Positions 6,911-15,902 of a stretch of 38,054 bases of DNA are shown here, in pieces. The position numbers and the translations under genes were made by a program. The notes under the pieces are model-generated. The model ran no database searches, had not been told where the DNA came from, and saw nothing but the letters and a program-made list of their open reading frames with translations. Numbering within the stretch: position 1 is the first letter of the stretch; each line of letters opens with the position of its first letter. The DNA comes from a virus, in the IMG/VR virus record IMGVR_UViG_3300007345_000101, positions 1 to 38,054 of that record; one strand, written 5' to 3'.

Positions 6911-9900
6911 TTATGCAAGTGCTAAAGTTCTAAGGTCATTTAGTCTGGGAGTAAAGGCCTCATTTGTACCACTGAATACAATCTTAATTTGATATCCAGT
7001 AAATGGTGGTAAATTATCAACAGAGAATTGATATTCTCTAAGTTCGCTTCCACCAGTGGTTACAACTTGCTGATCTGGACGACCAGAGTTCCTTGCTGCA
7101 TCAATAACCAGATCACCAAATCCATCGCCATCAGTATCCCTAAGATTATCATAACCTGGGAAGAGCACAAATGATTGATCAGTATTTGCGCTATCAACTG
7201 GGAATATTCTATAAAGAGCTCTGATATCAGATGTAGTATCAACAAATGCACTTGTCAGTAATTTCAATGAAGTGGCAGGATTCTTCATATCAATTCTATC
7301 CGAAACATAGATAGCTGCATGTGGATCATTATTAAGACTGTTAACTCTAGAATCGGTTACATAATCTGTAATGGGGGAATCAATTCTACTTCTATCAAAA
7401 TCTATTGCACAGTTGTCAAGATAGATGAAAGGTGAATATCTACCATCTTCGGTATTTAAATCAACTTCAATTGCGAATGATTTGTTTCTTGGTAGATTAT
7501 CAAGTTGTGAATCTTCATTTACTTTAGATGCAACCATCATTGGTTGTCCAAATAGAAGTGTTGAATTAGGTACTGCAATAGCAAATCCATTGTCAATGAA
7601 TGATGGTTCAATACCACCAGCACTAGTTCCTGTTATTGTTCTAATACGAGTGTCAATAGATGTTGTTTTGGGAAGAACAATATCAAGTCTTGCATTTACT
7701 CTATCATATTGAATATTACCAGAAGCCCAGGCATTATCCCCACCAGCAACCAATTCAGATTCAAAACTGAGTTGATTTTCTCCAGTCTTTCTATTTCCAC
7801 GATCAATTTCTAGATAATATGTGTCAATAGTTTTATTTGCCTGGAAAATAACATCATTGGGCATTTCATGAGTTTTATTAATTTGAGTTAGAGAAATACC
7901 ATTGAACTCATATGGATAAATTTCATCACCAACTGCATGTGAAGATGCAGATGTTCCTTCAGCTCCTCTTGTACTAATACCAAGAGTTCCACTTCCAATA
8001 GTGTTATAGTAAACAACTTCATTGCCGATGAGAGCAAATCCAGCGGAAGTTGTGATTCCTTGGAAGGTTGCAAAAGGTGTTGTATCCGCTACAGAAACTG
8101 TAGCAGTAGTTGCATTAATAGCAGCTGACAATGTTGTTGGTGTTCTTGTTGGCTCTACCCCGTAAATTTCAACAGAGTTTCTAATGTCTTTCATACCATG
8201 ATTGGGATGTAAGACTTCAATTACATTACCAGAATATAGATTATTTGTTAAGGTTGAGTTTAAGATAAAAGTATTTCCAAGAGAAACTGCAGTTTCAGAA
8301 TCATCATAATAGACTAAAGATTCATCTACAGTAAACTGTTCGCCCCTCACACCAGTAAGATACAATCGATCATATCCACTAATGTTTGATACGGATATTT
8401 GAGATCTTCCACCTTTGGTAACATCACTGGTTGTAATACCCAGAGTATCACCAACAACATATCCGTTTCCAGGTGTCGTAATTGAGACCTCTGTAACAAC
8501 GTTAGATGCCACTGTAACGACTCCTACAGCACCAGAACCACTTCCAGTAATGGAGAAGAAAGAAACGTCATTATAGGTCCCGTCAGAGTAGCCAATTCCA
8601 GCTATATTAACCTTAATATTTGATAGTGGGCCACCAACATTGCCAATATAACCAGTTACTGTACTACCAGAACCAACCTTTCTACCAATATTAAGCAATT
8701 CCTGCATAGATGTTTGTGTTACCGTAGTGATACCAACATCCAACTGTCTTGGTAAAGATTTGATTGGATTTTGTGGTAATTCAGGAAGAATGTCAGAATC
8801 ATGATCAATATCTGGGTTGTAGAATGTCGCAGTTCCCTCCTTAGATATAAATTCACACCTATTGACCCTGAATTTAAGATCTTCAAATTGTGTTGGCGTC
8901 CAGGTAGATCCGTTTTGGGATTTGAATAGTGAACCAGCACCATACTGCTTCGTATATTGAAGTTGATCAGGGCCGGATAATTCCTTAGTGTTTACAGTTT
9001 TCTCTCCGAGTTTTGCAATCCATGCATTATATCTGTCACTTGTAGGTGCAAGTAGAACTAATGCATATTCAGTTTCTGGTAAAACTGGAATTGGTGCTGA
9101 GAATGTTACTCTAGTTGCCACAGATGCATCATCTGAGGTTTTTACCTGAGATGGGTCTAGAACAACTTGAGCTTCTAGAGATACTAGTTGTCCTGTGGGT
9201 AAACCAAGATCAATGGTTCTCAACTCAACTGTTAATGGTGCTTTGTTATCCTTTGTTGCCATAAAAATGTCAACAGATGTAATAAATGCACCTTTTTTAT
9301 CTGTCAAGAATGATTGTGCTAGTGGGTCTCTCCTTGGGGCCTCAACTACATTTCTGACATTAGTTACGTTAGTTACGTTAGTTACATTAGTAACCCTAGT
9401 AATTTGAGGCCTAATGGTCCTAGTTCTGTCAATAACTGTGGTTCTTCTAATAATCTTCGGTGGTGGTAGTTTCTGGAATCTAAATGTATTTGTTTGGGTA
9501 ATTGTGTTTACAACATTTCTTGTTGTTGTAATCGTTCTTATTTGAGTAGTTGTAAGAGTGGTTCTCTGGATAGTACCAGTTGCAGAGTATACAGCCTCTG
9601 CTTCACTGTGTTTTTTACTTCCAGGAAGTGGAAGAGTGTCGTTACTGACATTTGTTAATTTAAATGTTTTTGTTCCAGTTCTAAATTTAATTTTTTGTTC
9701 TTTTGTTGGGGTTCTAAAGAAGAATGACCCATACAAACTACCAAGACCATCAGAAACTAATCTATTTGTTTTAACAGTTGCCTGAGCCCCACTAGTTCTA
9801 CCAATAAGTTTCATTCCTGGAGTGATGAAACCGAAGAAAGAACCCTGAGCAGCTAAACTGAGAGCATTTACGTCAACATTCAAAAATGTTGACGATGTAT

Positions 9901-12900
9901 TATATGTTTTCGCATTCTCTAATGATTGATTTTTATTATATGGATTAAAGTCTAGGGTTAAATCGGGATTCTTAAAGTCTCCAGTTTTATGGTTTGGAGC
10001 ACAAAGTCTAAAAACAATTCTTCTTACAGTTTTACCATTTTTGTTTCTTGTAAAACCTTCAACTGTTTCACCAACTCTAAATGAACCAACAACATTTCCA
10101 ATCTCTAAAAATTTTGGAAAAACGTCAAGTTTCCTAGAACCATCGAAGAAAGAATAGTATCTTGTAAATGGTTTCAATCCATCAGCAAAGAAAGAAACAT
10201 TTCTACGTCTGATGAACGGATCGCTAGTTGATTTTGTATCAATATCAGTTGATACATCCGTAATTGCAGATGTTCTTGATGATGTTACTTTTGTATCTCT
10301 TGATGTCTTTGTAGACATCGTAGTTCTTCCACTTCTTGGCTTACCAACGACATTAACAGTTCTAAACTGTCTACTTCTATTGGTAAGTGTCTTAAATTTA
10401 TTTTTAGTTACTTTTTTGGTTTCAGATTTATTTGTTACCCAAGTATCAGTGGATGGTTCTAGTCTTATGGTTCCAGTATATTCAATGATATTGAATGGGT
10501 TTACATTTTCAATTCTAGTAGCAAATGCTTGCTCTATATATTTTTCTTCATTATATCTTAAACTAACAACATTGCCAGTCTTTTGTAAGAAATTATCCAA
10601 CAATTCATAATTTGTGGTATAATCAAAAGTTTTTGCTAGATTGGAAGCTGCTGGAGCTATTTGTGGTGATAAAGTAATTCTACTTGTGGGTACAGAAAGT
10701 TGTTTAATGCCAGCATCTACAACACATGTTGTATATTCTTGGTCAAATAGATCACCATTCTTAAAATCATCAGCAAAGAATCCACTCTTAAACCTACTTA
10801 ATCCATCAGCATCTTGAATCTGTAAAGACTTAGTATCATTTTCTAGAATTGAAAGTGAAGTAACCTCTTCAAGATTGCTCACCCTGGATTCAATTTCTCC
10901 AATATCTCTCATTGTATATCTCTTATTATCCATAAGAGTAATTTGTGCATCATCAATATCATAGAGATATGGTGGCAATTGAATAGTTGCCAGAGTCATT
11001 GAATCCTCAACAATTGTTGGAGTTTTTGGATCATCTGAGGATTGCCCTTTTACAACTCTAAAGAAACCATCAGCAGTTAGAATCACTCTATCCATTCTTG
11101 GTAGATAGTATTCATAACCAACTATTGTACTCTCTCCAGCTTTAGGAATTAGATTTGTAGTTGATCCTGTAGTAGAGAAATCTCTTGAATCGTAGTCAAA
11201 TGGTGAGGATGTTGTTCCAGTAAATGGAGATACTCTTGGCCTAAAGTCGATGGTATCTGACGCTCTAATAATAGAGAATCCATTCACAGAGTTTGGAGTA
11301 AAGATTGTTGGAATATCTGACTTATATCTTTCTGCATCATATGATAGAACAGTAAATGCATCACCTTCATCTGTAGATAGAATAGTGTAATGATCAAATA
11401 TTACCAAGAGTTGTTTTGCTGGAATTTTAATTCCAGCATTTCTTACAAGTCTTGAATAATCATAAATGTCTTGTCTTTGACCATCATCTAAAATAAAATC
11501 ATCTGTTCTATCAATATAATTACCATTCACTACAGATTGAATAGTTCCAATGATTCCAGATTCCTGGAATGTAACCTCTTCACCAACTGCAAAACGCTGA
11601 TCATTTAAATAAACAATTTCAACAGCTGTTGGCGAAGATCTAGTTACAATCTTAGCTACAGATTGATTATTTGGTCCTTTTATTAATTCCCCTAAAATTG
11701 AATTTGTATCCAATCCAAGACCAGTTTCAAAAACTAATCTATCTAAAACTGGGGCATCACTTGTATTCGATTCATAAATTGCAACGACATTGGCAACATC
11801 TGGATAGTTTAGAGAAATCTCTTCATCTTCAACTCTCAATCCATAAAATGAATTGAAATCTAGGCCATTAGCGAGATTTGTTGACACTCCCGCTGATCTG
11901 TTTTTTGATTTATTTACTGTTACTTTAGTACTTCTTGTATATTGTTTAATTTTTGACTTTAGTCCCCTCTTTTTAGCAGTAGCAATAAGAGTAACATTCG
12001 TTTCACTTGCAGTTAGTCCATTAAATACAACTTCTGTACCATCACTGTTGATAGTGAATTGATCTGAAGTTAGATCTTCGATAGATCCATCTGAATAGTG
12101 TATTGAATATCTTTCAGCATCAAAATTCTCAAATAGGGCACTGGATACTCCAACTGAACTTATATTTACAGTTAATGCCCCAAAAGAATCTGTTGATAAT
12201 CCATCAATTTGCTGATAAATTGGAAGATTTGCTGAAGATAAGTCAATAGTACTGATGTTGTCTCTATCGAGTTCAATAAAAAGCGACCCTCCATTATCTC
12301 CAAAGGAGAAATCTGTTTCTCCAATTCTAAAATCAACTGTTGTTGTTGATGATGGAAGTAATCCAGTGGCAACGCCTGCAATATCAGAAATAGCAACAAC
12401 GGTCATTGAATTTCCATCTGAGGAAACATTCGTTACCCTATTATAAACCTCATCATCATATGCATCTGCAGTATTTTGATATCTTATAATTGAATTTGTT
12501 GCAATTCCTGTAAATTTATTTCCAGGAGATGTTACTGTTCCTCCACTCGTGATGGTAATTTTGTCAGTGGCTCTAAATCCATCAGCAACTCTAGATTTTA
12601 GGACAACATCAGCAACAAAATCTGATTGTAGTCCAAGGGTTGATGCATCTTGATATACTGACTTTACATCATTAAGAGTATGGATGATAATATCCTTAAT
12701 TGATCTTGGATATTCTGTTATACCATCAATTGATATTTGCTCTCCTTCCATAAAGGAGCCGGAGGTTTGATGTAGTTTTACAGTGTCACCACTTACCCAA
12801 TTCTCACTTGCATATCCAGTGGCGCCACTACTTAATCCTTTAAAGTAGGTTCCTTTTGAGTACTGATATTCTTCATTTAGGGTTAGTTGTGTATATGTTT

Positions 12901-14296
12901 GAATATCAAATAATCTTAGATCCCATTCTGTGGTATCATCTGAATATGATGCATCACTTACACCAAAAGAATATATTCTAGCTTCTCCTATCTTTTCTCC
13001 AGTTCCAGCAGTATTGCTAGTTGTTCTCTGATTATAAAGTTCAATAACATATGTCGAATCTCTGTTTAAACCAATAACAGGACTACCAAAAACGTTATTT
13101 ACTTTTAAAATATTTCCAAGATCAAGTGGAACCAAAGAATTTTCTACTGGTTTAGTATCTCTTGGTTTTTCTACATCAATAATTCTAGATCCAACTACCT
13201 CAATATCATATCCATTTACATAGGCCTTTCCAGGACCAACGGTTAAACAAAATAAATCATCTGATGGAATATTATCTTGTCTTGTTGTTTGTGTGTCTTC
13301 ATATATACCACCATTTCCAATCTCATCATTTAGACACTCATCTAATGTTAAATCAAAAGGAACTACGGAATAATCTCCAGATTCATCATATGTTCTTTTT
13401 GCAAAATAATCTTTGATAATATTGTATTGGGTTTTTTGTTCAGATTTTTCTGTAATTCCCTCATTTAGTCTTAAAAGTTCCACAAAAGAACGATCATCAA
13501 TATCATCAATATCTTTTTTGATTAGTTTTAACTCAAACTGAAATCTATCTGCACCTGGAGCTGAATAGTTATTAAATCCCCTAGCATTATCAAATAAAGT
13601 TTCATCTTCATTTGCGTTTACAGTTCTTTCAATAATACTCAAACCAATTCTATAAGATGGTTCATTTGTATATTGATCAAGAATTATTGTTTGTGAGTAA
13701 ACATTGACAAAATAACCACGAACAAAATACACACCTTCAGCAATTGATATTGCTGAACCAATAGCTGTTGCATTATCGGAAACTACCTGTGCAAAAGAAG
13801 ATCCTTCAGTAATAGTTGTATTTCCATATACTACATTTTCTTCAGCAAGAAGAAGTTCACTTTCAATAAAACTTACGTCTTCTCCATCATCATTTGAGTT
13901 TATGTACTTTACATATAAAGTAAGTTCTCCATCATCAGAATCTTCAGCTGATAATACATTTACAACTCTTGCAGTTACCTGAGTTGTTTGTCCTCTAATT
14001 ACAGTACCAATAAAATTATCGGCATATGTAGATACAGGAATCCCCAAAAACTCTGAGTTAATCTTTACAGAAAAATATTCATTATCGTAAGAAAGTCCCC
14101 CAGGTATTACTACAGAACCATCTTTAAAAAAGTGATCGCCAAAATTTTCAATCTGATTCTGAAGAATGGATTGTAGGTTGTTTAATTCCCTAGCTTGAAC
14201 TGGAAATCCAGGTTTAAACAATACCTTATAAAAATTATCAATGGGATCATAGTCATCAAAATAAGGTGAAACATTTAAATTTGTTTTTTGTGCCAT
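6911..14296 (-). CDS. Giant DUF4815-type tail/baseplate structural protein (2,461 aa)
   Basis: The N-terminus (NVSPYFDDYDPIDNFYKVLF, then KPGFPVQARELNNLQSILQNQIENFGDHFFKDGSVVIPGG) is the hallmark of the DUF4815 family of large phage tail/baseplate proteins. Visible later: an SSGATGY...GSFMEGEQISIDG module; two tracts resembling DUF4815-region beta domains; a Thr/Arg-rich low-complexity linker (about 1500-1650) ending in VTN repeats; a DPLAQSF motif (about 1656) followed by a jelly-roll-like SVDIFMATKD...LTVELRTID segment; GxGY units (about 1892-1935); an IGNEVVYYN...STRGAEGTSASSHAVGD module (about 2080-2124); and a beta-rich C-terminus. It occupies the place where T4 has gp9-gp12, so it probably supplies peripheral baseplate or fibre functions; that assignment is inference. 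Confidence 0.88.
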   Translation of the reverse strand: MAQKTNLNVSPYFDDYDPIDNFYKVLFKPGFPVQARELNNLQSILQNQIENFGDHFFKDGSVVIPGGLSYDNEYFSVKINSEFLGIPVSTYADNFIGTVIRGQTTQVTARVVNVLSAEDSDDGELTLYVKYINSNDDGEDVSFIESELLLAEENVVYGNTTITEGSSFAQVVSDNATAIGSAISIAEGVYFVRGYFVNVYSQTIILDQYTNEPSYRIGLSIIERTVNANEDETLFDNARGFNNYSAPGADRFQFELKLIKKDIDDIDDRSFVELLRLNEGITEKSEQKTQYNIIKDYFAKRTYDESGDYSVVPFDLTLDECLNDEIGNGGIYEDTQTTRQDNIPSDDLFCLTVGPGKAYVNGYDIEVVGSRIIDVEKPRDTKPVENSLVPLDLGNILKVNNVFGSPVIGLNRDSTYVIELYNQRTTSNTAGTGEKIGEARIYSFGVSDASYSDDTTEWDLRLFDIQTYTQLTLNEEYQYSKGTYFKGLSSGATGYASENWVSGDTVKLHQTSGSFMEGEQISIDGITEYPRSIKDIIIHTLNDVKSVYQDASTLGLQSDFVADVVLKSRVADGFRATDKITITSGGTVTSPGNKFTGIATNSIIRYQNTADAYDDEVYNRVTNVSSDGNSMTVVAISDIAGVATGLLPSSTTTVDFRIGETDFSFGDNGGSLFIELDRDNISTIDLSSANLPIYQQIDGLSTDSFGALTVNISSVGVSSALFENFDAERYSIHYSDGSIEDLTSDQFTINSDGTEVVFNGLTASETNVTLIATAKKRGLKSKIKQYTRSTKVTVNKSKNRSAGVSTNLANGLDFNSFYGLRVEDEEISLNYPDVANVVAIYESNTSDAPVLDRLVFETGLGLDTNSILGELIKGPNNQSVAKIVTRSSPTAVEIVYLNDQRFAVGEEVTFQESGIIGTIQSVVNGNYIDRTDDFILDDGQRQDIYDYSRLVRNAGIKIPAKQLLVIFDHYTILSTDEGDAFTVLSYDAERYKSDIPTIFTPNSVNGFSIIRASDTIDFRPRVSPFTGTTSSPFDYDSRDFSTTGSTTNLIPKAGESTIVGYEYYLPRMDRVILTADGFFRVVKGQSSDDPKTPTIVEDSMTLATIQLPPYLYDIDDAQITLMDNKRYTMRDIGEIESRVSNLEEVTSLSILENDTKSLQIQDADGLSRFKSGFFADDFKNGDLFDQEYTTCVVDAGIKQLSVPTSRITLSPQIAPAASNLAKTFDYTTNYELLDNFLQKTGNVVSLRYNEEKYIEQAFATRIENVNPFNIIEYTGTIRLEPSTDTWVTNKSETKKVTKNKFKTLTNRSRQFRTVNVVGKPRSGRTTMSTKTSRDTKVTSSRTSAITDVSTDIDTKSTSDPFIRRRNVSFFADGLKPFTRYYSFFDGSRKLDVFPKFLEIGNVVGSFRVGETVEGFTRNKNGKTVRRIVFRLCAPNHKTGDFKNPDLTLDFNPYNKNQSLENAKTYNTSSTFLNVDVNALSLAAQGSFFGFITPGMKLIGRTSGAQATVKTNRLVSDGLGSLYGSFFFRTPTKEQKIKFRTGTKTFKLTNVSNDTLPLPGSKKHSEAEAVYSATGTIQRTTLTTTQIRTITTTRNVVNTITQTNTFRFQKLPPPKIIRRTTVIDRTRTIRPQITRVTNVTNVTNVTNVRNVVEAPRRDPLAQSFLTDKKGAFITSVDIFMATKDNKAPLTVELRTIDLGLPTGQLVSLEAQVVLDPSQVKTSDDASVATRVTFSAPIPVLPETEYALVLLAPTSDRYNAWIAKLGEKTVNTKELSGPDQLQYTKQYGAGSLFKSQNGSTWTPTQFEDLKFRVNRCEFISKEGTATFYNPDIDHDSDILPELPQNPIKSLPRQLDVGITTVTQTSMQELLNIGRKVGSGSTVTGYIGNVGGPLSNIKVNIAGIGYSDGTYNDVSFFSITGSGSGAVGVVTVASNVVTEVSITTPGNGYVVGDTLGITTSDVTKGGRSQISVSNISGYDRLYLTGVRGEQFTVDESLVYYDDSETAVSLGNTFILNSTLTNNLYSGNVIEVLHPNHGMKDIRNSVEIYGVEPTRTPTTLSAAINATTATVSVADTTPFATFQGITTSAGFALIGNEVVYYNTIGSGTLGISTRGAEGTSASSHAVGDEIYPYEFNGISLTQINKTHEMPNDVIFQANKTIDTYYLEIDRGNRKTGENQLSFESELVAGGDNAWASGNIQYDRVNARLDIVLPKTTSIDTRIRTITGTSAGGIEPSFIDNGFAIAVPNSTLLFGQPMMVASKVNEDSQLDNLPRNKSFAIEVDLNTEDGRYSPFIYLDNCAIDFDRSRIDSPITDYVTDSRVNSLNNDPHAAIYVSDRIDMKNPATSLKLLTSAFVDTTSDIRALYRIFPVDSANTDQSFVLFPGYDNLRDTDGDGFGDLVIDAARNSGRPDQQVVTTGGSELREYQFSVDNLPPFTGYQIKIVFSGTNEAFTPRLNDLRTLALA
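9358..9396 (-). repeat. 9-bp tandem repeat encoding Val-Thr-Asn repeats
   Basis: On the plus strand a unit close to TTAGTTACG repeats about four times. Read on the coding strand it gives (V/N-V-T-N) repeats, ITRVTNVTNVTNVTNVRNVV. It sits in the low-complexity linker just before the DPLAQSF motif of the DUF4815-type protein. The 9-bp period keeps frame, so copy-number change would alter linker length without breaking the gene. Confidence 0.85.
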
Positions 14297-14300
14297 TGCT

Positions 14301-15863
14301 TCAGAATTCCAGTACTACTTTGATGTCTTCTTTTTGACGAGAATTTCGCGATATAGTGGGCCTATTATCAATATAGACAATTTCTCCCGACCTCTTATTT
14401 ATCTGGGACTTCGCAAGTCCGTCTGTAAAGTTGACACCGAGATTAATTGTATTATTGCCAATAATAGTCGTAATTCCACTGAACGTAGTATCAACAGAAG
14501 CTGAAAATCCACCATCAGTAGTAATTGACTCAGCACTAGTCTCAAAATCTACATATTTTGATTCTGACGTGACACCAATGTAATCACGTTGAGTTCCAGT
14601 CGTCTTATTGAAATAAAGTGATCTATCTTGAATGTATTTGACAACATTAGTTTCTTCATCAAAAGATGCAACATATCCAACTGCTGTAGTCACCCCAACA
14701 ATTTGTTTAATAATATCACCAACAACTAGATTGCCATTTGGATTTATAACTTTAATTGATCCAGTTGATGTATAATCATTTGAAGAAAATACAGCAGTCG
14801 ATCCAAATGATGTTGGATTTTTTATAATCCCTACTTGGGCAAATTGAGTATCAGTTGGGAAGTTTCTAGTTGAATCATCAAAACGTGAATAAACTAGAAC
14901 TTTTTCTGCTCCAAGTTCTTTATATAAATCATATCCATGTCCTTTTGATGGTGGAATAATTGGAATTAATTCAGCAAATTCTGTCAGACTACCACTTTGT
15001 ACTGGGCCCAAGTCAACAATTCCATAACTATATCCTTGACCACCAGCAGAAACCTGAGCATTTGTAATTCTTCCACTGCTATCTGTGGAAACAACTACCT
15101 TTCCTCCAGTCCCGTCACCCAAAATATCAAGTTCAACGTTTAATCCAAGACCATATCCAAAACCAGCCTTTTCAATAGAAACAGTCTTTATCTGATTATT
15201 ATTAATCTCAGAATCACCATTATTACGAACAGCTTGAATCTGTGGATCTGTTGATGTATCCCAATTTGGGGGTAAAGTGATATATTCGGTGGAATCAAAC
15301 TTAATAATATCTGTTGGATTTACGGTGAAGAGATATTTCCAAATATAACCATCACCACTTTCACCAGCTCTGTTTGGCTCTAGATCGGTAAATGTTGGTT
15401 CATCTTGAGATGAGTTGCCAGCTGGATTTGATGGGGTTGCACCATTTTCAATACAGATATAAACTCTAAATTCACTATTCATTACATAATATCTTGAATC
15501 ATATAGTCTCGTAGATCCAGTTGTTGGTGATAGTCTATTTGCACTATAATCATGACGATATTGTTCATAAACATTTCCCTGATCCCAATCAATTCTTCTT
15601 ATAACTCTACGAATGTTTGCTGGAGTAATTTTTCTCCCAAACAACATCGTATCATAGACATGATTATTGTAATTAAAATTGTCAGTGGGAACTGGTGGTC
15701 CAGACGTGTTTGTATTCCAGTCACTCGTTCTACCAAATCCAATGGATAGGGTTGGATTTGGTAGAGACGTAAAAATATAATATGAATTGTTAGAATTTTC
15801 TACAGAGTCAATAAAATTATTAACATTCAGTATCCTAAATTGGTCTGTTACAATAGCCGCCAT
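14301..15863 (-). CDS. 8: Baseplate wedge protein (gp8)
   Basis: 520 aa. The N-terminus MAAIVTDQFRILNVNNFIDS, followed by VENSNNSYYIF, then GFGRTSDWNTN, DTMLFGRKITPANIRRVIRR, YRHDYS, and FRVYICIENG...PSNPAGNSS...GYIWKYLFTV is the pattern I know for gp8 of T4-like cyanophages. T4 gp8 is 334 aa; the extra length lies mainly after residue 220, where two GxGY units (VSIEKAGFGYG, AQVSAGGQGYS) and a GNLVVGDIIKQIVG module occur. gp8 links gp7 and gp10 in the baseplate wedge. The gene is separated from the giant gp7-position gene by 39 bases that hold a late-promoter-like sequence, and ends four bases before the DUF4815-type gene. Confidence 0.9.
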   Translation of the reverse strand: MAAIVTDQFRILNVNNFIDSVENSNNSYYIFTSLPNPTLSIGFGRTSDWNTNTSGPPVPTDNFNYNNHVYDTMLFGRKITPANIRRVIRRIDWDQGNVYEQYRHDYSANRLSPTTGSTRLYDSRYYVMNSEFRVYICIENGATPSNPAGNSSQDEPTFTDLEPNRAGESGDGYIWKYLFTVNPTDIIKFDSTEYITLPPNWDTSTDPQIQAVRNNGDSEINNNQIKTVSIEKAGFGYGLGLNVELDILGDGTGGKVVVSTDSSGRITNAQVSAGGQGYSYGIVDLGPVQSGSLTEFAELIPIIPPSKGHGYDLYKELGAEKVLVYSRFDDSTRNFPTDTQFAQVGIIKNPTSFGSTAVFSSNDYTSTGSIKVINPNGNLVVGDIIKQIVGVTTAVGYVASFDEETNVVKYIQDRSLYFNKTTGTQRDYIGVTSESKYVDFETSAESITTDGGFSASVDTTFSGITTIIGNNTINLGVNFTDGLAKSQINKRSGEIVYIDNRPTISRNSRQKEDIKVVLEF

Positions 15864-15887
15864 TACTATTTGTGGTTCGTTTTTTTC

Positions 15888-15895
15888 TATTTATG
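15888..15895 (-). promoter_or_regulatory. Candidate T4-type late promoter core upstream of gp8
   Basis: On the minus strand CATAAATA, seven of eight matches to the T4 late consensus TATAAATA, lies 24 bases before the gp8 ATG in the 39-base gap after the giant gene. Position is right, but the same CATAAATA occurs inside genes (for example near 4094 and 30245), so chance cannot be excluded. Confidence 0.35.
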
Positions 15896-15902
15896 TCAAA
15901 AA

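Noticed and set aside
11671-12446. Various 60-75-codon frames inside the DUF4815-type gene on both strands
   Set aside because: No starts with context, hydrophobic Leu-rich or Ser/Val-rich shadow compositions, and the long coding frame is continuous.
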